NCBI GenBank assembly: GCA_964580465.1 | Contig: CAZOKJ010000031.1 | Coordinates: 1-29,691, forward strand | Origin: Taishania sp964580465 | GTDB lineage: Bacteria; Bacteroidota; Bacteroidia; Flavobacteriales_D; Crocinitomicaceae | Length of the DNA: 29,691 bases | Direction of reading: 5' to 3' | Shown here: positions 7,808-15,598 of the stretch, piece after piece | Position numbering within the stretch: position 1 is the stretch's first letter | Layout of the letters: the number at the start of each line of letters is the position of its first letter | Made by a program: the position numbers and the translations under genes | The notes under the pieces: generated by a model | The model's database searches: none | Told to the model about the DNA's origin: nothing | Seen by the model: the letters and a program-made list of their open reading frames with translations, nothing else

Positions 7808-9159
7808 TGGGACCAACTCCAAGAACCATACGATTTACCATTATTCTGGGTACACTTTCTATCCTGATAATACTCCTCGTGCAAGGTTATTGGATCAATA
7901 ATACCATAGAAGTTCAAAAACGAACCATCGAAATTCAAAATCGAAAAGACAGTTTAAACCTAGTGAAGTTCACAGAAGATGTGAATCTTTCATTGAGAAA
8001 CACACTTTCGCAAATTGCTATAGACATTGCTGATAGTTCAGACTTGTATGGCGCTGTTAAGCAAATAGAACCTAATTTCTTTAGTGTGGATGTTAACGAA
8101 GATTTGCATCCATACTATTTAGAGACATTGCTTAAACGTGAATTTTACAAACAAAGTGTAAAGCAAAATTTTCACTATGGTATCTACGATTGCTTTAGCG
8201 ATTCTGTTATTTATAGCGATTTAATCACCTATTCTGAAGATTCTTTATACAATATCTCCACCGAAAATAAAATTGAAAAGCCATCGAATGAAATGCACAT
8301 GGAAAGTAAAGATGGACACTATTTTACAGTTTATTTTCCAGATATTCAAAGCTACAAAGAGGCAAACAAGCACATTAGTTATAAAACATGGTGGTACTTG
8401 ATTTTCATTGGTTTATTTCCTTTGTTGTTCTTTGTTTATGCCATTAACATCATTTTAAAGCAAAAAAAGTTATCGGACATCAAGAATGATTTCATCAACA
8501 ACATGACACACGAATTGAAAACTCCCATTGCAACCATTGGATTGTCGAGTGAAATGATGATGAAAGGAGCTGTAACTGAAAAGGAAGATATTCAACGCTA
8601 TGCAAGTGTTATTCACAAAGAAAATAAACGTTTACAAAACCAAGTTGAACGTGTATTAAACATTGCAAAATTAGACATTGAAAAAGTTGGCTTAAAATTT
8701 GAAAGTACCAACCTACACGAACTCATCAAAGAAGCGAAAGACATTTTTGAGTTCAACCAATTAAGCCACGGAGGTGAAATCATTGTTGAGCTAAATGCCC
8801 AAAACGATTTGGTAATGATTGATAACGTTCATTTTGGTAATGTTGTGTACAATCTTATTGACAATGCTATTAAGTATTGCAAGACAACTCCCTCTATTCA
8901 ATTAAAAACGTGGAACGACAAAAAAGGCATTTATTTTGAAATTCAAGACAATGGAATTGGAATCAAACGAGAAGATCTGAAATTGATTTTCGATAAGTTC
9001 TATCGTGTTTCCACTGGCAATGTTCATGACGTGAAAGGATTTGGTTTGGGACTTTACTACGTAAAAGCAATCGTGGAATCTCATCATGGAAAAATTGATG
9101 TGAAAAGCACCATCGGTAAAGGTACGGCATTTAAAATTTGGCTTCCTTTGAAAGATTAA
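7807..9159 (+). CDS. membrane sensor histidine kinase
   Basis: The 450-residue protein has two transmembrane helices (about 9-27 and 195-217) enclosing a periplasmic sensor of about 165 residues without a recognised fold. The cytoplasmic part has a HisKA domain with the phospho-accepting His235 in NNMTHELKTPIATI. It also has a HATPase_c domain with the N box NLIDNAIKY, G1 DNGIGI and G2 GFGLGLYY. All catalytic boxes are intact, so it should autophosphorylate and pass phosphate to a response regulator. No response regulator is adjacent: the next gene, 29 nt away, is on the opposite strand. It overlaps the DUF4920 gene by one base, making that lipoprotein a candidate periplasmic partner. The HisKA and HATPase boxes are of the common transmembrane type found in Bacteroidota. 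Confidence 0.93.
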   Translation: MGPTPRTIRFTIILGTLSILIILLVQGYWINNTIEVQKRTIEIQNRKDSLNLVKFTEDVNLSLRNTLSQIAIDIADSSDLYGAVKQIEPNFFSVDVNEDLHPYYLETLLKREFYKQSVKQNFHYGIYDCFSDSVIYSDLITYSEDSLYNISTENKIEKPSNEMHMESKDGHYFTVYFPDIQSYKEANKHISYKTWWYLIFIGLFPLLFFVYAINIILKQKKLSDIKNDFINNMTHELKTPIATIGLSSEMMMKGAVTEKEDIQRYASVIHKENKRLQNQVERVLNIAKLDIEKVGLKFESTNLHELIKEAKDIFEFNQLSHGGEIIVELNAQNDLVMIDNVHFGNVVYNLIDNAIKYCKTTPSIQLKTWNDKKGIYFEIQDNGIGIKREDLKLIFDKFYRVSTGNVHDVKGFGLGLYYVKAIVESHHGKIDVKSTIGKGTAFKIWLPLKD

Positions 9160-9188
9160 AGGCTATTTCTATAGAAAATCAACGCTTT

Positions 9189-10433
9189 TTATTCCTTGTT
9201 CGACAAATCGAAAATCAACTCGTTTTGATTGTCTTCCGAAAAGTATTTATTCGCAATATCCATCAACTGCTCCGAAGTGAGTGCGTCAATTTCAGCATAA
9301 ATAGAAGCAATGGTATCTACCTGATTGAACATTAAAACACTTTTTCCCAAACCTAACATCAGACCAGAATTTCCTTCCAAAGAAAGTGTAATTTGACCTT
9401 TCAATTGCTCTTTTGCCCTACTTAATTGAGCAGAACTTAATTTCTTTTCACGCAGTAATTTTAATTCTTTTTGAACCAAGTGCAATGATTTATCCAAGTA
9501 TTTAGCATCCGTGCCCAGATAAATAGACCAAAAACCTGTATCAGTATAAGGTGTATAATTTGCTTCAATGTTGTAAGAATAACCATGCTTTTCACGAATG
9601 GACATGATTAAACGCGAGTTCAAAGCCGGGCCACCTAATAAATTGGTAAGTAAAATCATTCCACGGCGATCTGCTTCATCGTAGTTTGGAGCCAAACCGC
9701 CAACAATAGCATGGGTTTGATAATTACCCAAAAATTCTTTTACTTTAAAGGAATGTTTATCCGTAAAAGGTAAAAAATCATTTTGTACAGCAATTGAACG
9801 CTCATGCGAGAAATACTTTTCCACCCAATAGTTCACCTTTTTTAGTGATTCATTTCCAACATAAGAAATCACCATATTCGACAAAGAAAAATAGCGCAAC
9901 ATAAACTTTTGAATCGACTCTTTTGTAAAACTTCTAATCGACTCTTCAGTTCCTAAGATATTAGTCCCTAAAGGATGATTTTTGAACAATAAAGCTTCAA
10001 AATCGTCAAAAATTCGGTCACTTGGAGAATCCAAATAGGAATTTAATTCATCCAACACCACTTCTTTTTCTTTTTCCAGCTCTTTTTCAGGGAAAGTAGA
10101 ATGAAACGTAATATCCGCAATCAACTCAACAGCACGTTGTAAATATGCATTAGTAAAAGACGCATAAATAACCATCTCCTCCTTAGATGTATAAGCATTC
10201 AACTCTCCACCTACAGCATCCAAACGCGATAAGATATGATAAGACCGTCTGTGTTCAGTGCCTTTAAAAATGCTATGTTCAATAAAGTGCGCCAATCCTT
10301 GCTCATCTTCTTTTTCATAGCGAGATCCCGCCAGAACACTTACGCCAAAGTGTCCCACTGGTGTATCTTTTTGTAAATACACCAAACGCAATCCATTTGA
10401 GTATTGAATAATTTCAGGAAAAATATCGTACAT
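9189..10433 (-). CDS. M16 family zinc metallopeptidase
   Basis: The 414-residue protein has the inverted zinc motif HxxEH (His49, Glu52, His53 in LAHFIEHSIFKGT) and the downstream zinc ligand Glu129 in VLDEL, at the 76-residue spacing typical of M16. It is therefore a catalytically complete single-unit enzyme like YmxG or the mitochondrial processing peptidase beta subunit. The second half (from about 190) is the inactive-type M16_C domain, with the glycine-rich loop LLGGPALNSRLIMSIREKHG. No signal peptide is seen, so it is probably cytoplasmic and degrades peptides; the substrate is unknown. It starts 12 nt after pdxH ends and probably belongs to the DUF4494-pdxH unit. It converges on the kinase gene with a 29-nt gap that contains a 12-nt palindrome (9166-9177). 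Confidence 0.93.
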   Translation of the reverse strand: MYDIFPEIIQYSNGLRLVYLQKDTPVGHFGVSVLAGSRYEKEDEQGLAHFIEHSIFKGTEHRRSYHILSRLDAVGGELNAYTSKEEMVIYASFTNAYLQRAVELIADITFHSTFPEKELEKEKEVVLDELNSYLDSPSDRIFDDFEALLFKNHPLGTNILGTEESIRSFTKESIQKFMLRYFSLSNMVISYVGNESLKKVNYWVEKYFSHERSIAVQNDFLPFTDKHSFKVKEFLGNYQTHAIVGGLAPNYDEADRRGMILLTNLLGGPALNSRLIMSIREKHGYSYNIEANYTPYTDTGFWSIYLGTDAKYLDKSLHLVQKELKLLREKKLSSAQLSRAKEQLKGQITLSLEGNSGLMLGLGKSVLMFNQVDTIASIYAEIDALTSEQLMDIANKYFSEDNQNELIFDLSNKE

Positions 10434-10445
10434 TCAAAAAATGCG

Positions 10446-11090
10446 TTAAGGGTTTAGTCGAACAACTGTCCATTGTCCAGATTCAAGGCGGTACACAATT
10501 CTATCGTGTAAACGAGAAGGTCTTCCCTGCCAAAACTCAAAGGTATGCGCGTTGACAGCATATCCACCCCAATGGTTTGGGCGCGGAACTTCATTTGGAA
10601 ATTTATTAGCCAACTCAAAGAAACGATTTTCCAACTCTTCTCTTGAGTTCAACACTTCCGACTGTTGACTAGCCCATGCGCCAATTTGACTGGCTCTAGG
10701 TCTTGATTGGAAATAAGCATCGCTTACGGCATCCGCAACTTTTTCAACCGTCCCTTCGATACGCACTTGTTGTTGCATAGCTGGCCAGAAAAAAAGCATT
10801 GAAATATGCGGGTTCACATCCAAATCGCGTCCTTTATGCGAAAGATAATTCGTATAAAAAATAAATTGATTGTTCAATAATTCTTTAAGATAAACAATAC
10901 GAGTTGAAGGCTGATTATTAGAATCACTCGTTGCGATAACGCAGGCATTTGGTTCCACACACTGATTATCGACAGCGTTTTTCATCCATTGATTAAACAA
11001 ATCAAAAGGATTAACACCATAGACATCTTCCAACTTTCCTAAATCGAAATCGCTATGATCATTGCGTAAGTCTTCTAAAAAATCATCCAT
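10446..11090 (-). CDS. pdxH: pyridoxamine 5'-phosphate oxidase
   Basis: PdxH oxidises pyridoxamine or pyridoxine 5'-phosphate to pyridoxal phosphate with FMN and oxygen. The 214-residue length matches the family (about 212-218). Recognisable segments are the FMN and substrate motifs STRIVYLKEL and FYTNYLSHKGRDLDVNP, FFWPAMQQQVRIEG, SRPRASQIGAWAS and the C-terminal WGGYAVNAHTFEFWQGRPSRLHDR, which holds the conserved Arg and His of the active site. The last residues VVRLNP match the typical RLAP-type end. The protein is cytoplasmic and should work as a dimer. It lies between the DUF4494 gene (9-nt gap) and the M16 gene (12-nt gap), all on the minus strand, which points to one operon. Confidence 0.97.
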   Translation of the reverse strand: MDDFLEDLRNDHSDFDLGKLEDVYGVNPFDLFNQWMKNAVDNQCVEPNACVIATSDSNNQPSTRIVYLKELLNNQFIFYTNYLSHKGRDLDVNPHISMLFFWPAMQQQVRIEGTVEKVADAVSDAYFQSRPRASQIGAWASQQSEVLNSREELENRFFELANKFPNEVPRPNHWGGYAVNAHTFEFWQGRPSRLHDRIVYRLESGQWTVVRLNP

Positions 11091-11099
11091 TATGAAAGA

Positions 11100-11708
11100 T
11101 TATTCGTTATCGTATTCGTCTTCAATTTCACTATCTACTTCTTCGAAATCATCTTCGCTCACATCTTCATCATCCAAATCTGAACCAGCAGCAGAGAAGA
11201 CAACCCCTTTACCAGGAGTAGATTCTTCCAGTTCAAAATCTTCCATTTGGCGACGTCCAACTTCGCGATCTAAATTTTCAGTTGCTGGAAAAATATCCAC
11301 AATTGGAGAATAAACAATTGAAGGAATAGAAAAATCCACCATTAATGATTTGTATTCTTCTTGCACACGTTCGTATGCTTCTTTAGCAGTTCCAGCAGAA
11401 ACCAAAACAGTTTGGCTAACTTTCTTCACTTTATCAGAATTGATTTCAGCCGATTCATAGGTCACTTTACATTTCCACCAAGTAAAAGCATCTTCATACA
11501 AGAAAACATCGTGTAATTCAGTGCGAGAAATACTAACCACATCAAATTCACCACGGATTAATTCACCCAATTCAGTATAAATACGAGCTTCAGCATCCGT
11601 AAACGATTCAGCAGATAATAAATAAGGCTCAGAAACACGCTTAAATTCACCAGTTTCTAATTGTTTAGTATATTTAACCTTAACGGTGTACCAAGTTTGC
11701 AAGTGCAT
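11100..11708 (-). CDS. DUF4494 domain protein with acidic tail
   Basis: The 202-residue cytoplasmic protein belongs to DUF4494, a family of unknown function common in Bacteroidota. The conserved core covers about residues 1-155 (MHLQTWYTVKVKYTK, EPYLLSAESFTDAEARIY and WWKCKVTYES), with two similar beta-alpha units, the second around LVSAGTAKEAYERVQEEY. The C-terminal 35-40 residues are strongly acidic and low in complexity (DLDDEDVSEDDFEEVDSE), probably disordered. The start at the ATG is supported by a TATCTTTG element upstream. It heads the unit with pdxH and the M16 peptidase. A perfect 18-bp palindrome lies upstream of its promoter, so the unit may be regulated. Function cannot be assigned. 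Confidence 0.85.
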   Translation of the reverse strand: MHLQTWYTVKVKYTKQLETGEFKRVSEPYLLSAESFTDAEARIYTELGELIRGEFDVVSISRTELHDVFLYEDAFTWWKCKVTYESAEINSDKVKKVSQTVLVSAGTAKEAYERVQEEYKSLMVDFSIPSIVYSPIVDIFPATENLDREVGRRQMEDFELEESTPGKGVVFSAAGSDLDDEDVSEDDFEEVDSEIEDEYDNE

Positions 11709-11738
11709 AATTTCTTTTGTTTAAAAAATTCAAGAATA

Positions 11739-11746
11739 CAAAGATA
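11739..11746 (-). promoter_or_regulatory. -7 element (TATCTTTG) of the DUF4494-pdxH-M16 unit
   Basis: An exact match to TAnnTTTG. The predicted start is near 11735, about 27 nt before the ATG. There is no TTTG 19-21 nt upstream, a situation that often accompanies activator-dependent promoters. Confidence 0.55.
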
Positions 11747-11767
11747 CGAAATGAAGCAGAAAAAAAG

Positions 11768-11785
11768 TATATTTGTACAAATATA
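11768..11785. promoter_or_regulatory. 18-bp perfect palindrome, candidate operator
   Basis: TATATTTGTACAAATATA is identical to its own reverse complement over 18 bp. Its centre (between 11776 and 11777) falls at about -41.5 from the predicted start of the DUF4494 unit, the usual site for a class II activator. It is also about 145 nt upstream of the -7 box of rplM. The shared 11-mer ATATTTGTACA recurs at 18981-18991. The cognate factor is unknown. Confidence 0.5.
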
Positions 11786-11895
11786 TTTTAGGCTAAAAAA
11801 CACCTTTAAAAGAAGGAAAAAAGAAAAAAACAGGAAAGTCAAAACAGTCAACCGTTTCTTTTTTCAGTTTTTAACAAGAATTTATTGACATTTGG

Positions 11896-11926
11896 TTTGT
11901 TAATAAAAATCAAATTACTATCTTTG
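11896..11926 (+). promoter_or_regulatory. promoter of the rplM-rpsI operon
   Basis: TTTG at 11896-11899, a 19-nt spacer and TATCTTTG at 11919-11926 make an exact match to the Bacteroidetes housekeeping consensus. This is one of the two best promoters in the window, as expected for a ribosomal-protein operon. Predicted transcription starts near 11930. Confidence 0.8.
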
Positions 11927-11929
11927 CAC

Positions 11930-11951
11930 CCCCGTTCCATTGTGGGAGGGG
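11930..11951 (+). promoter_or_regulatory. 5' hairpin of the L13-S9 leader
   Basis: CCCC (11930-11933) pairs with GGGG (11948-11951). After a one-base bulge, TTCCA (11935-11939) pairs with TGGGA (11943-11947) with one wobble and a TTG loop. It sits at the predicted 5' end of the transcript, about 30 nt before the GTG start. It could stabilise the message or act as an autoregulatory site for L13; L13 leaders are known in Firmicutes. Function is inference. Confidence 0.5.
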
Positions 11952-11981
11952 AAAATTGTCTTATTATTTAAACGTAAAATT

Positions 11982-12437
11982 GTGGATACATTAAGTTACA
12001 AAACGATTTCCGCTAACAAAGAAACTGCTGATAAAAAGTGGTATGTAGTGGATGCTGAAGGCCAAACATTGGGTCGTTTAGCAAGTAAGGTGGCGAAAGT
12101 AATTCGTGGAAAACACAAACCGAATTACACACCTCACGCTGACTGTGGTGACAACGTTATTGTCATCAATGCTGAGAAGGTATCATTTTCAGGTACAAAA
12201 TTAGTAGATAAACAGTATATCCGATACACAGGATATCCAGGAGGGCAACGTTCTTTAAGCGCTCAAGAGCAATTAGAGAAAAACCCAACTCGTCTTATCG
12301 AAAAAGCTGTTAGAGGTATGTTACCTAAGAACAACTTAGGTCGTGCTATTAACAAGAACTTGAAAGTTTATGTTGGTTCAGAGCACAAACAAGAGGCTCA
12401 AAAACCAGAAGTATTAAATTTAGATACATTCAAATAA
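11982..12437 (+). CDS. rplM: 50S ribosomal protein L13
   Basis: L13 is an early-assembly protein of the large ribosomal subunit that binds 23S rRNA. The 151-residue product starts with (M)DTLSYKTISANKETADKKW, as is usual in Bacteroidota. It contains the family signatures VVDAEGQTLGRLAS, VIRGKHKPNYTPHADCGDNVIVINAEKV, YIRYTGYPGG and VRGMLPKNNLGR. I chose the GTG at 11982: an open frame continues upstream to an ATG at 11940, but that ATG falls in the leader hairpin and adds 14 residues (MWEGKIVLLFKRKI) foreign to the family. No Shine-Dalgarno sequence is visible. The rpsI gene follows after 4 nt, the conserved L13-S9 pairing. Confidence 0.96.
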   Translation: MDTLSYKTISANKETADKKWYVVDAEGQTLGRLASKVAKVIRGKHKPNYTPHADCGDNVIVINAEKVSFSGTKLVDKQYIRYTGYPGGQRSLSAQEQLEKNPTRLIEKAVRGMLPKNNLGRAINKNLKVYVGSEHKQEAQKPEVLNLDTFK

Positions 12438-12441
12438 TCGC

Positions 12442-12828
12442 ATGGAAGTAGTAAACGCATTAGGAAGAAGAAAAACAGCTGTTGCTCGTGTGTATGTAAC
12501 ACCAGGAAAGGGTAACATTACTGTTAACAAGAAGGACTACAAGGAGTTTTTTCCAGTAGACGTTCTTCAATATAAAGTTGAGCAGCCATTCACATTGACT
12601 GAAACAAAAGGTCAATATGATGTAACTGTAAACGTACAAGGTGGTGGTATTAATGGACAAGCTGAAGCAGTTCGCTTAGGTATTACACGTGCATTAATTG
12701 AAATCAATGCAGACCACAAACCTACGTTGAAAGAAGAAGGATTAACAACACGTGACCCACGTATGGTTGAACGTAAAAAACCAGGTCAACCGAAAGCACG
12801 TAAGAAATTCCAATTCTCTAAACGTTAA
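12442..12828 (+). CDS. rpsI: 30S ribosomal protein S9
   Basis: S9 belongs to the head of the small subunit, and its C-terminal tail reaches the P-site tRNA. The 128-residue protein starts with MEVVNALGRRKTAVARVYVTP, has the GGGINGQAEAVRLGITRAL segment and ends in the basic tail PGQPKARKKFQFSKR with the invariant KR end that contacts tRNA. Length is typical (128-130 residues). It begins 4 nt after rplM and shares its promoter. A small ATTGCT/AGCAAT hairpin (12840-12857) follows without a T-tract, so some readthrough into rpsB is possible. Confidence 0.98.
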   Translation: MEVVNALGRRKTAVARVYVTPGKGNITVNKKDYKEFFPVDVLQYKVEQPFTLTETKGQYDVTVNVQGGGINGQAEAVRLGITRALIEINADHKPTLKEEGLTTRDPRMVERKKPGQPKARKKFQFSKR

Positions 12829-12870
12829 TATTGGTTATTATTGCTTTTTGGAGCAATTACAAGAAATAAG

Positions 12871-12902
12871 TTGTTTAGTATCCAAACTTAGAAGTAGCTT
12901 TC
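12871..12902 (+). promoter_or_regulatory. possible promoter of rpsB-tsf
   Basis: TTG at 12871, a 21-nt spacer and TAGCTTTC at 12895-12902 (one mismatch to TAnnTTTG) lie in the 135-nt gap between rpsI and rpsB. The gap also contains a repeated CTTTTAAG (12902-12909 and 12914-12921). Both matches are imperfect, so this is a weak call. Confidence 0.35.
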
Positions 12903-12963
12903 TTTTAAGAACCCTTTTAAGTTGAATTACTAACGGAAAGTAAACACAAAAAAATTAAACAAA

Positions 12964-13734
12964 ATGTCAAAAGTAAGTTTTGAAAATTTATTAGAAGCTG
13001 GTGTTCATTTTGGACACTTGAAAAGAAAATGGAATCCGGCGATGGCTCCGTATATCTTTGAAGAGAAAAAGGGTATCCACATCATCGACCTTAATAAGAC
13101 AATTGCTCAATTAGAGATTGCTACGGCTGCTGTTAAGCAAATCGCCAAGTCTGGAAAAAAGATTCTTTTCGTTGCAACTAAAAAACAAGCAAAAGAAATC
13201 ATTGCTGACAAAGTAGGTGCTGTAAACATGCCTTTCGTAACTGAACGTTGGACAGGTGGTATGTTAACAAACTTCCAAACTACTCGTAAGTCTATTCGTA
13301 AAATGGCTAACATTGATAAGATGAAAACAGACGGTACTTGGAACACATTAAATAAAAGAGAGCGTTTATTCAAAGATCGTCAACGTGAAAAATTGGAGAA
13401 AAACTTCGGTTCTATCGCGGATATGACACGTCAACCAGCGGCTTTGTTCGTTGTTGATATCTTGAAAGAGCACATTGCTATTGCTGAAGCTAAAAAATTG
13501 AACATTCCAATTTTCGCAATGGTAGATACAAACTCTAATCCAAAAGCTGTGGATTTCCCAATTCCTGCAAACGATGACGCTACTAAGTCTATTGCTATCA
13601 TCTTAGATGCAATCACTGGTGCTATCAAAGAAGGTTTGGAAGACAGAAAAACAATGAAAGACAAAGCTGAGGACGGACCAAAAGCTGAAGCTAAAAAAGC
13701 AGAAGTAACTGCTGAAGAAACAAAAGAAGATTAA
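12964..13734 (+). CDS. rpsB: 30S ribosomal protein S2
   Basis: S2 binds late to the small subunit and is needed with S1 for mRNA binding. The 256-residue protein shows the S2 signatures FENLLEAGVHFGHLKRKWNPAM, YIFEEKKGIHIIDL, FVATKKQAKEII, VTERWTGGMLTNFQTTRKSI and PIPANDDATKSIAIILDAI. After about residue 232 it has a Lys- and Glu-rich low-complexity extension (EDGPKAEAKKAEVTAEETKED), which is frequent in Bacteroidota and probably disordered. It is followed after 21 nt by tsf, the widely conserved rpsB-tsf pair. The 5' region is A-rich without a Shine-Dalgarno sequence. Confidence 0.98.
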   Translation: MSKVSFENLLEAGVHFGHLKRKWNPAMAPYIFEEKKGIHIIDLNKTIAQLEIATAAVKQIAKSGKKILFVATKKQAKEIIADKVGAVNMPFVTERWTGGMLTNFQTTRKSIRKMANIDKMKTDGTWNTLNKRERLFKDRQREKLEKNFGSIADMTRQPAALFVVDILKEHIAIAEAKKLNIPIFAMVDTNSNPKAVDFPIPANDDATKSIAIILDAITGAIKEGLEDRKTMKDKAEDGPKAEAKKAEVTAEETKED

Positions 13735-13755
13735 TTAATTTAAAAACTTAATACA

Positions 13756-14586
13756 ATGGCAATTACAGCAGCTGACGTTAATAAATTACGTCAACAAACT
13801 GGAGCAGGAATGATGGACTGCAAAAACGCTTTAGTGGAAGCTAATGGCGATTTTGAAGCTGCAATTGATATCCTTCGTAAAAAAGGACAAAAAGTAGCTG
13901 CAAAAAGAGGTGAAAATGAAGCAAAAGAAGGTTTCGTTTTGGCTCAAGTTTCAGATGACAATACAACAGGTATCGTTTTCGCTTTGAACTGTGAAACTGA
14001 CTTCGTAGCGAAAAATGATGGTTACCGCACATTGGTTGAATCTTTAATGAATGTTGCAATGGCTAACAAACCTGCAACTGCAGAAGATTTGTTGAACTTG
14101 AAATTTGACGATAAATTAACTGTTGCTGAAAAAATCACTGAACAAATTGGTGTTATCGGTGAAAAATTGGAAGTTACTGGTTATGGTATCTTAAACAGCG
14201 ATGCTGTTGTTGCATACAACCACCCAGGAAACCAATTGGCAACTTTAGTAGCTGTTAACAACAACTCACCTGAAGCTATCGAAGCTGGTCGTCAAGTTGC
14301 AATGCAAGTTGCTGCTATGAACCCAATCGCTTTAAACAAAGATGGTGTTGACGCTCGTACAATTGAACGTGAAATCGAAGTTGGTAAAGAATTAGCTATC
14401 CAAGAAGGAAAACCTGCTGAAATGGCTGAAAAAATTGCTGAAGGTAGATTAAACAAATTCTTTAAAGAGAATACATTGTTAAGCCAAGAATTTATCCGTG
14501 ACAACAAATTGTCTGTTGAACAATTCTTGAACTCAACTGTGAAAGGTTTGACAGTTTCTGACTTCAAACGCACTTCACTTAGTTAA
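13756..14586 (+). CDS. tsf: translation elongation factor Ts
   Basis: EF-Ts exchanges GDP for GTP on EF-Tu. The 276-residue protein has the N-terminal UBA-like helix bundle with VNKLRQQTGAGMMDCKNALVEANGD (about residues 8-32). It also has the core motif NCETDFVAKNDGY (about 79-91), the EF-Tu contact region, followed by two core subdomains and the C-terminal QEFIRDNKLSVEQFLN segment. Length is normal. It ends the ribosomal block and is closed by a strong terminator 15 nt after the stop. Confidence 0.98.
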   Translation: MAITAADVNKLRQQTGAGMMDCKNALVEANGDFEAAIDILRKKGQKVAAKRGENEAKEGFVLAQVSDDNTTGIVFALNCETDFVAKNDGYRTLVESLMNVAMANKPATAEDLLNLKFDDKLTVAEKITEQIGVIGEKLEVTGYGILNSDAVVAYNHPGNQLATLVAVNNNSPEAIEAGRQVAMQVAAMNPIALNKDGVDARTIEREIEVGKELAIQEGKPAEMAEKIAEGRLNKFFKENTLLSQEFIRDNKLSVEQFLNSTVKGLTVSDFKRTSLS

Positions 14587-14600
14587 TAAAAAAAATCAAT

Positions 14601-14640
14601 AAAAGAGAGGCTAATCGTAAAGGTTAGCCTCTCTTTTTAT
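14601..14640 (+). terminator. bidirectional terminator between tsf and the LuxR-type gene
   Basis: A perfect 14-bp stem (14601-14614 with 14624-14637) and a 9-nt loop, with A-tracts and T-tracts on both sides. It terminates tsf on the plus strand and can also terminate the convergent PAS-LuxR gene on the minus strand. Confidence 0.9.
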
Positions 14641-14704
14641 ATTCAAAACTACTCATCCTATTCCCTATTTTTAGAATCAGAGTCAAAGTAACTTTGAGAA
14701 CATC

Positions 14705-15481
14705 TTAATGAGAATTAATCCAACCGTTTTCAAGAGCTTTAACAACTAACTCTAAGGCGTTATGAGTACCCGTTTTAGAGTGTATATTTTTTCGGTGAGT
14801 GCTCACAGTGTCTTTGCTTATATGTAAAGCTTCGGCTATTTGTTGACTCGTATAATTTTGGGCAATATAAGAAACAATTTCTCTTTCGCGAGGAGTTAAC
14901 TTTGCGTCTTCTGTCGCATATTCTTCCAAATTATTTTCTACGTTGAAAAAAGATTGGCCTTCTGCGATGTTAATAAAAGACAAAGACATTGACGAATCTG
15001 TTTTAATATCAGAAATATCCGTATGAATAACAAAATTTCGCAAAATACTACCTTCTTGATCAGACTCAATAGTTATTGACTGCTGCATAATAGTAATATA
15101 ATTGCCATCCTTTTTTCTAATTCTATAATTATAACGCGATTTATAATTCATTAATTCAGAAACAGGTAACTTCTTTTTAAATGTAACAACAGCACGTTCA
15201 AATCGCATGAAAGTTGGAAAATCATCAGGATGAATACTTTGTAAAAGGACTTCAATAGTGAATTCTTCAGGAGTGTAGCCTAATAATTGTAAAACGTTGT
15301 CAGAACAATATTCAATTTCAGAAATACCAGGAAGAAAAACAAAACAATAAGACTCATTGATTTGAAACAATTTTAAAAACTTATGATACAATTGGAACTG
15401 AAGCAATTCGTTTTTCGTTAAATCACGTCGACCAATGGATTGCCAATTGTGTTTTAAATCAGTTATATTGTTTTTCGACAT
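14705..15481 (-). CDS. PAS domain LuxR-type transcription regulator
   Basis: The 258-residue cytoplasmic protein has a PAS_3-like sensor domain (about 45-165: IEYCSDNVLQLLGYTPEEF, IHPDDF, YRIRKKDGNYITIMQQS). A C-terminal LuxR/GerE helix-turn-helix follows (about 190-255: LTPREREIVSYIAQNYTSQQ, then IAEALHISKDTVSTHRKNI). There is no autoinducer-binding domain and no receiver domain, so it probably senses a small ligand, redox state or light through PAS, or works with a partner. It shares the bidirectional terminator with tsf. A TAATTTCG element (15504-15511), one mismatch from consensus, lies upstream. Target genes cannot be inferred from the window. Confidence 0.88.
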   Translation of the reverse strand: MSKNNITDLKHNWQSIGRRDLTKNELLQFQLYHKFLKLFQINESYCFVFLPGISEIEYCSDNVLQLLGYTPEEFTIEVLLQSIHPDDFPTFMRFERAVVTFKKKLPVSELMNYKSRYNYRIRKKDGNYITIMQQSITIESDQEGSILRNFVIHTDISDIKTDSSMSLSFINIAEGQSFFNVENNLEEYATEDAKLTPREREIVSYIAQNYTSQQIAEALHISKDTVSTHRKNIHSKTGTHNALELVVKALENGWINSH

Positions 15482-15503
15482 ATTGGATAATTTTAATAAA
15501 CAT

Positions 15504-15511
15504 CGAAATTA
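15504..15511 (-). promoter_or_regulatory. possible -7 element (TAATTTCG) of the PAS-LuxR gene
   Basis: One mismatch to TAnnTTTG, located 23 nt before the ATG. The same octamer lies upstream of topA (19134-19141). Weak call. Confidence 0.3.
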
Positions 15512-15567
15512 AAAACATATTAAACATGAATCTAATAGAATTCAGATGCATTAAACAGTGAAAATAA

Positions 15568-15591
15568 GAGGCTACACCTCTGTGTAGCCTC
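15568..15591 (-). terminator. terminator of the UPF0173 gene
   Basis: A perfect 10-bp stem (GAGGCTACAC/GTGTAGCCTC) with a CTCT loop. It begins 8 nt after the stop codon on the minus strand and is followed there by TTATTTT. Confidence 0.75.
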
Positions 15592-15598
15592 AAAAAAA

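Noticed and set aside
9166..9177. TTTCTATAGAAA palindrome as terminator between the kinase and M16 genes
   Set aside because: The dyad has no loop and no T-tract directly after it, so it is a poor terminator; noted only as a palindrome.
11062..11313. Serine-rich 83-codon frame on the plus strand
   Set aside because: It is the antisense of the acidic tail of the DUF4494 protein and the pdxH start; Asp/Glu codons read backwards give Ser-rich sequence.
11940..11981. ATG start of L13 at 11940
   Set aside because: The ATG lies in the loop of the leader hairpin and adds 14 foreign residues; the GTG at 11982 gives the conserved DTLSYKT start.
14705..15481. Quorum-sensing LuxR receptor
   Set aside because: The N-terminal domain is PAS, not an autoinducer-binding domain, and no LuxI-type gene is nearby.
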